A stretch of DNA of 64,000 nucleotides from Pseudomonas aestuarii. GTDB taxonomy: Bacteria; Pseudomonadota; Gammaproteobacteria; Pseudomonadales; Pseudomonadaceae. Positions 1-7,205 of the stretch are shown one piece after another; positions within the stretch are counted from its first letter, which is position 1, and each line of letters begins with the position of its first letter. Below the pieces are notes generated by a model, which saw only the letters and a program-made list of their open reading frames with translations, was not told where the DNA came from and made no database searches. Made by a program: the position numbers and the translations under genes. The stretch covers positions 62,001 to 126,000 of the forward strand of contig NZ_JAQJZJ010000004.1 in assembly GCF_027988105.1 (NCBI RefSeq). Direction: 5' to 3'.

Positions 1-2465
1 GCACCATCATGGCCCAGACGTGCCCAATGGTTACTTGTCCAGTAGGCACCGTCTTTCTCCATTTCGGCGGAGAGCTTTGCCAAGTCGGCCACATTGGCAA
101 CTACTGCCAGACCGCCGGTTACCGTACCAAACAGCGTCATGATCGGGGCTTTCAAGGATACGTTAGACAGCTTGATATCGAGTCGGACCTCTACTCGCCC
201 AGTTGCTTCCCAAGCCGCGCCCACCACCGCAGAAAAGGCCGCCCCCACCTTGAAGTTCTCGGCCACATGTTCCCGTTTGCGCACATCGTCATTTTGCCGA
301 TGCTGATCACGCATATTGAGCTCACGCACGTTGTTCAAGTGCAGCAGCAAGGCGGCGAGGGGGAGCACGCCGCCAAAGGTGTTCAGGCCCCTGATGCCGG
401 TGACGGTCGGTGCCAGGCCTTTTTGCAAAAGCTGGCCGGTTTGCTGGCCCCAGTCCCAGAGCTGTTGTCCGGCACTGCCGCTGAGGATAAAGCCGATTTT
501 GCCGGCCTTGATCGGGGCATCTACGCACAGGCGCATGATCAGCAGCAGGCCTTGCAGTGGCCGGGGAAAGCGCTGGATCAGGTTGGCCGGCACCGCTGCC
601 GTGGCGGAGAGGTGCTCGGCCTGCAAGGCAGTGAAGGCGGCAGACAAGCGTGATACCGCTTTGCTCCAGTCGTCTCCTGCGGGGCCGCCCAGATCACTGA
701 GCCAGGCGAGTTTGTCGCTGGTTACCAGGCTGCCGAGCAGTTGGCCGATGGCGGCCTGATTGGCGCTGGTCAGGGCCGCTTGTACGTTGTTGGCACGGTC
801 CCCCAGGTCCGTCAGCGAAGGGCTGAAGCCACTGGCAAGCAAGCTGAAGGGATACTCCGGTGACGGAGAACGCAGCAGGTTGACGGCCAGCTGGGTCCCC
901 GCGCCGGTGCTGCACAGCTCACTGAGGCTGTTGAGTGACAACTCGCTCAACCAACTGCAATGTGCGCCGTCCTCATAGTCGGCATACCAGAGCGCCTGGC
1001 CGTGACGAGCCAGGTAGCTCGACATGTCGCCGTGCAGCACGTTGCGGCGTGCGGCCAGCCACTCCCGGTGCGGTTCGGCGACCCGGGCAATCCACTCCTG
1101 CATGCTGGCCAGACGCACTCGCTCGGCAACCTGAGCACCGCTCTTGCTGGCCGTCATGTTGCGCGTTTTTTCGGCCTGGTAGGCCATGACCACGCCCTGG
1201 ATCTGCCCATGCAGATCCGCCGGAATAATCGGCCTGGTTGGTGCCAGTACCAGCGCCTCGCGCCGATGGATATTGGCTATTCGCCTATCCGCCGCGGCGT
1301 GGCCGATCTTGTGCCTCAGGCGCTGATTGACCTCGGTTTCCTCATCCAGCAACGGCTTGAGTTCGTGCTTGGCCTTGAGCAGCGTTTCGCCTTGCTCAGG
1401 GGTGAGCTGGATATCGCGGTCCCGGTAGCGGTAATTGAGTAGGTTGCTCAGCTCGGTACCGTCTTCGTTGATCAGGCTATTGATAAAGCCCGCGATCAGG
1501 CCTTTATGGGCGTTCTGATGATCCCAGTCTTCCTCGCGCAGGTTGACCAGGCCTTGCTCGCGATTGAGGTCGCGCAACACCCCCAGATCGTCATCCAGGC
1601 TGGCAAACACCCCATGCAACGCGCCGGCCTGGCTGCGTGCCTGGTTGAGCCAGGTGTCGGTCGCGGGCACATCCCAGGGCTGGGCGCTCCATTCGCCGGG
1701 CGCGTGTTCGGCGGCCTCAGGCTGGCGGGCGGCGGCTTGTTCGCGCTCGTGCAGCCAGGTGCGGGTATGCACATAGGCCTGGATACGCTCTGGGCTGGGA
1801 TCGTCCATCATTTGCTGGCCGAGGGTGTCCACCCCTTCGCGATAGGCATCGCCATTTTGTGCATAGTCATGGGCAAGCGCCTGGTCACGCACCTCCGGCA
1901 TCAGCTCGGCCATGACCTGGTCGGAGCTGTCCAGGGTCGGACAGTGGTCGGCCTCCAGGGTGCGCGCGACTTGAGTCAGGCTGATGCGGCGCATGCGGGC
2001 GCGGCGTTCGTTCGGTTCGTCGGCGAGGCGCTGGTGGACAGCGGCGGTCAAAGGGATCTCGGTATAAAGCAAGAGGGCGTCGTGCTGCTTGTTCAGCGCG
2101 ATGCCGACGATGCTGCCGCTGGGCAAGTCGCTGGCGGCGTCATCCAGCCCCTGTTCGAGCAACTGGCCATCGGCGGCTACGGCGAAGCGGCGCAGCGGGC
2201 CTTGGTCGTGCCAGAGGTAGAGATAGCCGGGACGCAAACGGCGCAGGGCCATAGGGTGGCTATGGGTTTTGCTCGCCGGCTTGCAGCGGACGTGGTTGGC
2301 GGCCAGTTCGGCCAGGGCATAGCGGGCCGGGACGATGAAAACCTCGTCCTGGTGCGCCGGGCAGCTGGCGACGGGGCTGGACAGATCGTCCTTTTCGAAT
2401 TCCTGTTGCGCGGCCTGGTCGGCCTGGGCCAGGCGCAGCGTTCGATCCTGAGGGCGGGCGGTCAT
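1..2465 (-). CDS. VasX-like type VI secretion effector, 3' end outside window
   Basis: The reading frame is open from an ATG at 2465 to the window edge (821 codons seen, no stop). The ATG overlaps the stop of the adaptor gene (ATGA), so translation is coupled. The N-terminus (about residues 30-110, with VFIVPARYALAE and ALRRLRPGYLYLW) resembles the N-terminal domain of VasX and of BTH_I2691-family T6SS effectors. Hydrophobic stretches near residues 636-655, 698-710, 737-750 and 770-790 suggest a membrane-acting or pore-forming C-terminal half. The family is known to be delivered on VgrG into competing cells. The immunity gene would be expected just beyond position 1. The toxin class is inferred; the missing C-terminus could change it. 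Confidence 0.8.
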   Translation of the reverse strand, partial: MTARPQDRTLRLAQADQAAQQEFEKDDLSSPVASCPAHQDEVFIVPARYALAELAANHVRCKPASKTHSHPMALRRLRPGYLYLWHDQGPLRRFAVAADGQLLEQGLDDAASDLPSGSIVGIALNKQHDALLLYTEIPLTAAVHQRLADEPNERRARMRRISLTQVARTLEADHCPTLDSSDQVMAELMPEVRDQALAHDYAQNGDAYREGVDTLGQQMMDDPSPERIQAYVHTRTWLHEREQAAARQPEAAEHAPGEWSAQPWDVPATDTWLNQARSQAGALHGVFASLDDDLGVLRDLNREQGLVNLREEDWDHQNAHKGLIAGFINSLINEDGTELSNLLNYRYRDRDIQLTPEQGETLLKAKHELKPLLDEETEVNQRLRHKIGHAAADRRIANIHRREALVLAPTRPIIPADLHGQIQGVVMAYQAEKTRNMTASKSGAQVAERVRLASMQEWIARVAEPHREWLAARRNVLHGDMSSYLARHGQALWYADYEDGAHCSWLSELSLNSLSELCSTGAGTQLAVNLLRSPSPEYPFSLLASGFSPSLTDLGDRANNVQAALTSANQAAIGQLLGSLVTSDKLAWLSDLGGPAGDDWSKAVSRLSAAFTALQAEHLSATAAVPANLIQRFPRPLQGLLLIMRLCVDAPIKAGKIGFILSGSAGQQLWDWGQQTGQLLQKGLAPTVTGIRGLNTFGGVLPLAALLLHLNNVRELNMRDQHRQNDDVRKREHVAENFKVGAAFSAVVGAAWEATGRVEVRLDIKLSNVSLKAPIMTLFGTVTGGLAVVANVADLAKLSAEMEKDGAYWTSNHWARLGHDG

Positions 2466-3331
2466 GCGACTGACTCCTTGTCGGTGCGCAGCAACTGGCA
2501 ATGCAGTTCGGCGATGAGGTTGTCCAGGCGTTGTGCGGGTAGCGGGCCGCGCTGTTCGAGCAGCTGCCGATAAACGTCATGCTCGGGGGCCTGCGGAAAA
2601 TCTCTGCCCAGCTCGACCAGCAAGCCAGCCCAGCGGGTGACTTCATCGGCCGCACTGTAGCCGTAGCGCGCCGCGCTTTGCCGGCACAGGGCGGCGAATT
2701 GCTGCTGGGCGGCAGCATCCATGCCCTGCAGCAATTCGGGATAAAAGCGTTGCAAATGGGTCAGCAGGCGTTGATCGAAGCAGGCGTGCTTGGCCTGGTT
2801 CATCTGCTCCAGTTGCGTCTGGGAGAGCCGCAGCCAGGGCGTGTCGTTATAGCGCGCAAATGTCTGCGGCTTGTTCTCGCGCAGCAACTCCAGCTCTGCG
2901 CCGGAGTCGGTCGGCAGGCGAATACGCTTCACCGGCCCCATCAACGGGTCACGTTCGTCGGCTTTCAGCACGCCCAGCCATAAAGCCATGATGCGTGGGT
3001 CGTGATAGCGGAACAGCGTGGATTGATCGCCGTCCAGGCACACATGAATCAGGCTGCGCAGGTGCTCGAGCAGATCGTCTTCGCCCGCATCGGACTCCAG
3101 CCAGATGCCGGCCGTTGCCCGCCATTCTTGGTTGAAAACCTGGGCCAGCTCGCTGTGCGGACGCACCGCCACCAACAGCGGGCCGACTTCGGCCAGCGCC
3201 TCATAGGCGCTTTGCTGATAGAGCAGATGCAGCGAGGGTGATTCTTCCAGGCCGTAGATTCGGGCAACCATGCCATCGATCTGCGCACCGTCGAGGAGCA
3301 GGTAGCTATGCAATGGCGGTTGGGCCGTCAT
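2462..3331 (-). CDS. DUF4123 T6SS effector adaptor/chaperone
   Basis: A 289-residue protein of the DUF4123 family (Tec/Tap-type adaptors), which load a cognate effector onto the tip of VgrG. Visible family features are the N-terminal SYLLLDGAQIDGMV strand, a central region on clipping of position (LVAVRPHSELAQVF) and the RYHDPRIMALWLGVL motif. It overlaps vgrG upstream and the effector downstream by 4 bases each, so the three are translationally coupled. The position between vgrG and a large effector is the classical place for an adaptor and predicts that its client is the gene that follows. Confidence 0.88.
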   Translation of the reverse strand: MTAQPPLHSYLLLDGAQIDGMVARIYGLEESPSLHLLYQQSAYEALAEVGPLLVAVRPHSELAQVFNQEWRATAGIWLESDAGEDDLLEHLRSLIHVCLDGDQSTLFRYHDPRIMALWLGVLKADERDPLMGPVKRIRLPTDSGAELELLRENKPQTFARYNDTPWLRLSQTQLEQMNQAKHACFDQRLLTHLQRFYPELLQGMDAAAQQQFAALCRQSAARYGYSAADEVTRWAGLLVELGRDFPQAPEHDVYRQLLEQRGPLPAQRLDNLIAELHCQLLRTDKESVA

Positions 3332-5364
3332 ACCTTGGCCTGCTGGCAGATCTCACAAACAGGTTGGGCGCTGCGCGCCGCCTGTTGCAATGCCTGCTTC
3401 TGCGCCTGAATCAGCAACTCCCCAGCCTTGTCCGCATCCGCCACCTTGACCTTACCCGGCCGAATCGGCGCTGCGCCCGAGCCACTCCCCGGCCCACCAC
3501 CGGAGTTGAATTTGATCACCGGCCCGACCAGGGTGATGCCGCCGGCGTCCAGCTTGATAAAGCTGCCGGCGGCCTTGAAGGTCAGTTCGCTGCCGGCCTC
3601 CAGCACCACTTTTTGGCCGCTGGATAGATGAATCTCTGTACCGGCGTTGATGAACTGACCGGTGCCGATCTTGATGTGCTGGTTGTTGCCGACGGTCAGG
3701 TGGTCGTTGGCTTTGATTTCGCTTCTGCGGTCGAGGTGGGTGGTGCGGTGTTCTTCGGCTTTGAATTCGCTGTAGCTGTTGGCCTCGACCGTGTCGTGGC
3801 GCTGGTTACCGACGCGGATTTTCTGGTCGTGCTCGATGTTCTCGTCCCAGTCACGCTGGGCGTGGATATAGATCTGCTCGGCGCCCTTTTTGTCTTCGAT
3901 GCGCAGCTCGTTGTAGCCGCCACCGCCGGGACTGCTGAGGGTCTTGAATACCGTGCGGGTCTTGTTCGCCGGCAGGTCGTAGGGCACCACGTGTTCCTTG
4001 TGATACAGGCAGCCGGTGACCAGCGGCTGGTCGGGGTCGCCTTCGAGGAAGGTCACCAACACTTCCATGCCGATCCGCGGGATGGCGATGGCGCCGTAGC
4101 GGTCGCCGGCCCAGCTGCTGGCGACCCGTAGCCAGCAGCTGGTCTGGTCGTCGGCCTGGCCTTGGCGATCCCAGAAGAATTGCACCTTGATCCGGCCGTA
4201 TTGGTCGCAATGGATTTCCTCGCCGGCGGGGCCAGTGACCACGGCGCTCTGGCTGCCGAGGATGCGCGGTTTCGGGTGGTCGAGGCTCGGGCGGTAGGGC
4301 ACCGTCCAGGGGGTGGCGCTGAAGCGGTTGCGATAGCCTTGTTGGAAGTCGCCGTCGGCTTCGCTGTGTTCGGTCACAGACTCTTCCAGCACCTGCGGCT
4401 GCTTGCCCTCGTGACGGATTTCGGTCAGCAGCCAGAGGTCGTTCCAGCTGGCGCGCGGATGGTCGGTGAAGGCGAGGAAGTGGCCGCTGACCAATAGCGT
4501 CTGGTCACTCTCGCCCTGGGCCAGTTCGAAGTCGTGGCGATGGCGTTCCAGGGCGCGCTGGCTGAGGTGCTTGCCGCGCTCGCGCTCGACGAAGCGGCCG
4601 GGGTAGTCGTAGTCCTCGAGGTCCGGGACGAATTCACTCTTGGCCTCGGCCTCCAGCAGTAGCTTGGGCTTTTCGAAGTCGTAGTCGCGGCGGGTCACCC
4701 GACTGGTGCGGGTTTCCACGCGCACGCCGAAACGCTTGATCACCGGGTCGTCGGCGACCAGGCCACTGTCCTGCTGGTAAGCGGTGGGCGCGAGTTTGGG
4801 AAAGGGCGTCTGGTCGTCGCCAAAGACCAAAATATGGCCCTGTTCGCTGTGCTGAAAGTGGTAGTGAATCCCCTCTTCCTCGCACAGGCGCTGGACGAAG
4901 TGCAGGTCGCTTTCGTCGTACTGCACGCAGTACTCGCGCTCGGGGTAAATCGAGCCGAGTTGGAATTGGTAGGCGTTGGCCTGGATGCCGTGCTCTTCGA
5001 GCACCTGGCTGATGATCTTCGCCACCGTCAGGTGCTGGAAGATCCGTTGATTGGTGCGGTGCGCCAGGTAGGCCAGCTGCGGGCGCAGGCTGAGGTGGTA
5101 GCGGCTCAGGCGCTTGCCGGATTCGCCCTGGGCGACGCGGTAGATCTGCCCGTGGATGCCGTTACCGGCTTGAGACAGACTGAGGAAGGCCGCTTGATGC
5201 AGCAGGCTTTCCAGATCGAGGTCGGGACGTTCGCTGACCAGTTCCAGTTCGAACTCGAAAGGCTGGCTGATCGCCTCGCGGCCAGTGAATTCGAGCACCT
5301 GCAGATCGTGCGCAAGGCCTTCGATGCTGAGGCTGAAATGGGTCTGGTTGGCAGGGGCGAACAT
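3328..5364 (-). CDS. vgrG: VgrG spike protein of type VI secretion
   Basis: A 678-residue VgrG (TssI). The N-terminal gp27-like part begins NQTHFSLSIEGLAHDL; the gp5-like OB fold and the conserved segment around residues 375-470 (SAVVTGPAGEEIHCDQYGR, WLRVASSWAG, GMEVLVTFLEGDPDQPLVTG) are present, followed by the beta-helix needle (NQRHDTVEANS and following). It ends in a short tail with CEICQQ rather than a fused toxin domain, so the effector is carried through the adjacent DUF4123 adaptor. A strong GGAGGAA ribosome site precedes the ATG. It follows hcp by 190 bp containing a terminator-like hairpin. Confidence 0.96.
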   Translation of the reverse strand: MFAPANQTHFSLSIEGLAHDLQVLEFTGREAISQPFEFELELVSERPDLDLESLLHQAAFLSLSQAGNGIHGQIYRVAQGESGKRLSRYHLSLRPQLAYLAHRTNQRIFQHLTVAKIISQVLEEHGIQANAYQFQLGSIYPEREYCVQYDESDLHFVQRLCEEEGIHYHFQHSEQGHILVFGDDQTPFPKLAPTAYQQDSGLVADDPVIKRFGVRVETRTSRVTRRDYDFEKPKLLLEAEAKSEFVPDLEDYDYPGRFVERERGKHLSQRALERHRHDFELAQGESDQTLLVSGHFLAFTDHPRASWNDLWLLTEIRHEGKQPQVLEESVTEHSEADGDFQQGYRNRFSATPWTVPYRPSLDHPKPRILGSQSAVVTGPAGEEIHCDQYGRIKVQFFWDRQGQADDQTSCWLRVASSWAGDRYGAIAIPRIGMEVLVTFLEGDPDQPLVTGCLYHKEHVVPYDLPANKTRTVFKTLSSPGGGGYNELRIEDKKGAEQIYIHAQRDWDENIEHDQKIRVGNQRHDTVEANSYSEFKAEEHRTTHLDRRSEIKANDHLTVGNNQHIKIGTGQFINAGTEIHLSSGQKVVLEAGSELTFKAAGSFIKLDAGGITLVGPVIKFNSGGGPGSGSGAAPIRPGKVKVADADKAGELLIQAQKQALQQAARSAQPVCEICQQAKV

Positions 5365-5489
5365 TCGTTGTTCCTCCGTTCCATGAGCCTGGGCTCCGGG
5401 AGTTATCGTTCCATGAAAAAGCCAGCCATTTTACGAGCACATCGAGTGGGCAACCGGGCGTATTCGACGTTTATGGCCTGATGCGGAAA

Positions 5490-5525
5490 ACTCAAAAACG
5501 CAACGGCCAGGACGATGCCTGGCCG
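5490..5525 (-). terminator. Intrinsic terminator between hcp and vgrG
   Basis: An 8-bp perfect stem (5504-5511 with 5518-5525) with a 6-base loop, followed on the minus strand by TTGCG and then a T5 run. It lies 30 bp after the hcp stop. It should stop most hcp transcripts and allow partial read-through into vgrG, which fits the much larger amount of Hcp than VgrG needed per apparatus. Confidence 0.65.
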
Positions 5526-5554
5526 AAGCGGTGCGACGCGAACTCTGCCAGTGC

Positions 5555-6073
5555 TTAGGCGGAGATCGGGGTACGCCAGTCGTCGGAGCCGGAAGTACCG
5601 GAGACTTCGTGAGTCCAGACGATTTTGCGGTAGGTGAAGTAGACGTCTTCCAGGTGAGTGAAGTGCGACATGCCTGGGTCTTGGCAGTTCGGCATACGCG
5701 ACTGCACGTCGACGATCACGGCATCTTCCAGCTCGATGGTGAAGTAGTGCTCCTGGGTCCCGGTGGAGGAGGTGCGGTACCACTCCAGGCGGCACTTGTT
5801 CAGGCGCTCACCGGAGGTCAGCGAGTTGAAGATCAGCGGCGAGGACTTGTCGAAGACCTTGGTGATCATCAGCGGCTTGTGTACGCGCTGGCCAGTCGGC
5901 TGACCGGACTGCGGATCGCGCGGGATGATCACCTGGTGACTGAATGCCTGAACCAGGATCTGGTCTTCATGACCTTCCTGAAAGATGTTACCAACCGAAT
6001 CTTCGGTGAAGGTGCCGGCGGTGATCAGGCCTTGTTTGGTGCCTTCGAGGGACAGATACGCGGGTGTTGGCAT
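5555..6073 (-). CDS. hcp: Hcp tube protein of type VI secretion (H2-type)
   Basis: A 172-residue Hcp1-family protein, full length. The sequence contains the hallmark segments QEGHEDQILVQAFSHQV, RDPQSGQPTGQRVHKP and YRKIVWTHEVSGTSGSDDW. It closely resembles, as I remember them, the HcpA/B/C proteins of P. aeruginosa, which belong to the H2 system and sit alone next to vgrG and effector genes away from the main cluster. Hexameric rings of Hcp stack into the secreted tube and can carry small effectors. The ATG has an AAGGAAAG ribosome site. No structural T6SS genes (tssA-M) are seen in this window, so this is an orphan island depending on a cluster elsewhere. Confidence 0.97.
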   Translation of the reverse strand: MPTPAYLSLEGTKQGLITAGTFTEDSVGNIFQEGHEDQILVQAFSHQVIIPRDPQSGQPTGQRVHKPLMITKVFDKSSPLIFNSLTSGERLNKCRLEWYRTSSTGTQEHYFTIELEDAVIVDVQSRMPNCQDPGMSHFTHLEDVYFTYRKIVWTHEVSGTSGSDDWRTPISA

Positions 6074-6128
6074 GAGTGCTTTCCTTGCCTTGGGTCATGG
6101 ATCGGAAATGATCCGGAGCCCAGTAGAT

Positions 6129-6144
6129 AGCGATTTGCGTGCCA
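6129..6144 (-). promoter_or_regulatory. Putative sigma54 (-24/-12) promoter of hcp
   Basis: On the minus strand the site reads TGGCACGcaaatCGCT, with a perfect -24 box and GG-N10-GC spacing. It ends 55 bp before the hcp ATG. hcp genes of H2-type systems are known in other Pseudomonas to depend on RpoN. The -12 box is weaker (TCGCT against TTGCA/T). Confidence 0.65.
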
Positions 6145-6163
6145 ATTATACTAAACCTATATA

Positions 6164-6176
6164 AACCAATTAGTTA
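6164..6176. promoter_or_regulatory. IHF-like site upstream of hcp promoter
   Basis: AACCAATTAGTTA matches WATCAANNNNTTR with one mismatch, in the A/T-rich tract 6144-6200. It lies between the sigma54 element and the upstream repeats, where an IHF bend is expected. Confidence 0.4.
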
Positions 6177-6238
6177 GCATGACCATAAATACACTATTGG
6201 TCATAGTTAGCGGTAAGTCACTGAAAGCTGAGCAATTT

Positions 6239-6353
6239 ATTGCGCAGTGCTGCGCCAGAAGTTGCGCACTTGCCTGCAGGCCTTTAACAGCGCGATCTGC
6301 AGGCAAGTACCCACAGGCTTATCCACAATTTACTGCGCAACTAGTTGCGCAGT
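6239..6353. repeat. Cluster of palindromes, possible enhancer region of hcp
   Basis: The core TTGCGCA occurs at 6239 and 6262 and twice head to head in a perfect 22-bp palindrome at 6332-6353. A 12-bp stem (6268-6279 with 6297-6308) lies between them. Further palindromes follow at 6385-6394 and 6401-6418. The distance to the sigma54 element (about 95-210 bp) suits an enhancer-binding protein. The rest of 6074-6740 (667 bp) holds no open frame with a convincing start, ribosome site or protein family. Confidence 0.5.
6319..6327 (+). promoter_or_regulatory. Perfect DnaA box
   Basis: TTATCCACA matches the DnaA consensus exactly and sits 5 bp before the 22-bp palindrome. A single 9-mer can occur by chance, so its role is unproven. 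Confidence 0.3.
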
Positions 6354-6740
6354 GGGACGAAGCGCAGGCGAACCCAGCAACGCCGAGGCGCCTCCCAATC
6401 AGGTGCCTATCGGCACCTCATTCGGCATCCGCCGCCTTGGCCGGCGACACAGGAGACCCGCCGGTACCGATGGAGACGCATTGTTCCTCGGCCGGTGCCG
6501 CGCCGCTCAGGGTGATACCCAGAGCAGCGCCGACAGACCCCAGGCCAGGGAGTTGCCATTCAGGGGCGCACCTTTTCTGCTGGTTGTTAGCCGCGCGAGC
6601 TTCATGGGTTGCGGCCGCAAGCGAAATTGGACGGGGCAACACGCCAGCCAAGTGCAAGCCCACGCAATACTGACCCCGGTCAATAGCAGCACCGGCCCGT
6701 CGCGCTAGCCTTGATGGCAATTAGCCACTGAGTAATTGCC

Positions 6741-7046
6741 ATGCACCAGACCTGCCTGCTCGTGACCCTGCCCACGCCGCAATGCGCCAACCGTGTCCAG
6801 CAACTACTCCATGACCAGGCGCCGGGTTGCGCAGTACTCGGCCAGCCGGGCGACTGCAGTCAAGCTGCCTGTTGTCGCTGGCTACAGGCGCTGCCCCTGC
6901 ATCAGGCCGGTGAGGTACAAGCCCTGCTGCGCGATGCCGTGGAGGTACTGGAACAGACCCGGCATGCCTTCAAGTCGGCGCAACTGGCGCAACTACGCAA
7001 ACGGATGATGCGCATGCTGGAAACCTTGTCGGACAATACTGAATAA
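6741..7046 (+). CDS. Small Cys-rich conserved-type hypothetical protein
   Basis: A 101-residue ORF of unknown function. The N-terminal half carries several cysteines (C5, C15, C30, C39, CC44-45) and the C-terminal half is a basic amphipathic helix with the pattern FKSAQLAQLRKRMMRML. I have a general memory of this kind of tail in other small Pseudomonas proteins but cannot name a family. There is no signal peptide. The ribosome site is weak. It is followed by a structured region and a strong intrinsic terminator, which suggests a transcribed gene. It could be associated with the sensor gene downstream, but that is only position. Confidence 0.55.
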   Translation: MHQTCLLVTLPTPQCANRVQQLLHDQAPGCAVLGQPGDCSQAACCRWLQALPLHQAGEVQALLRDAVEVLEQTRHAFKSAQLAQLRKRMMRMLETLSDNTE

Positions 7047-7128
7047 GGTAAAACCACAACTTTAGTAATGGCTTTCGCCACAGTGAAAGCCAGCTTTGCC
7101 GGGCAGGACATAAGGGCCTGCAAGACGG

Positions 7129-7179
7129 AGCGTCGAGGTTAGTCATTCTTTCGGATGGCTAACCTCGACGCTTTTTTTT
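7129..7179 (+). terminator. Strong intrinsic terminator just ahead of the sensor gene
   Basis: A 14-bp perfect stem (7129-7142 with 7159-7172) with a 16-base loop and a T8 tail (7172-7179). It lies only 26 bp before the ATG at 7206. Two more hairpins precede it: an 8-bp stem TGGCTTTC/GAAAGCCA near 7068-7092 and GCAGG/CCTGC near 7103-7121. It either ends the small gene upstream or acts as a leader attenuator for the sensor gene. Confidence 0.85.
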
Positions 7180-7205
7180 GCGGCGAGAAACGCAAGGGAC
7201 TTTCC

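Noticed and set aside
1506..2573. 355-codon plus-strand ORF opposite the T6SS effector
   Set aside because: The minus strand carries a coupled, domain-bearing gene; the plus frame has no start signal or family.
6179..6708. Plus-strand ORFs of 153-164 codons and a minus-strand ORF of 100 codons upstream of hcp
   Set aside because: No ribosome sites, no family, and they run through palindromes that look regulatory.
7047..7128. c-di-GMP (GEMM) riboswitch before the c-di-GMP enzyme
   Set aside because: The conserved GGGCAAACC and GACGCAAAGCC boxes are not present on either strand; only generic hairpins are seen.
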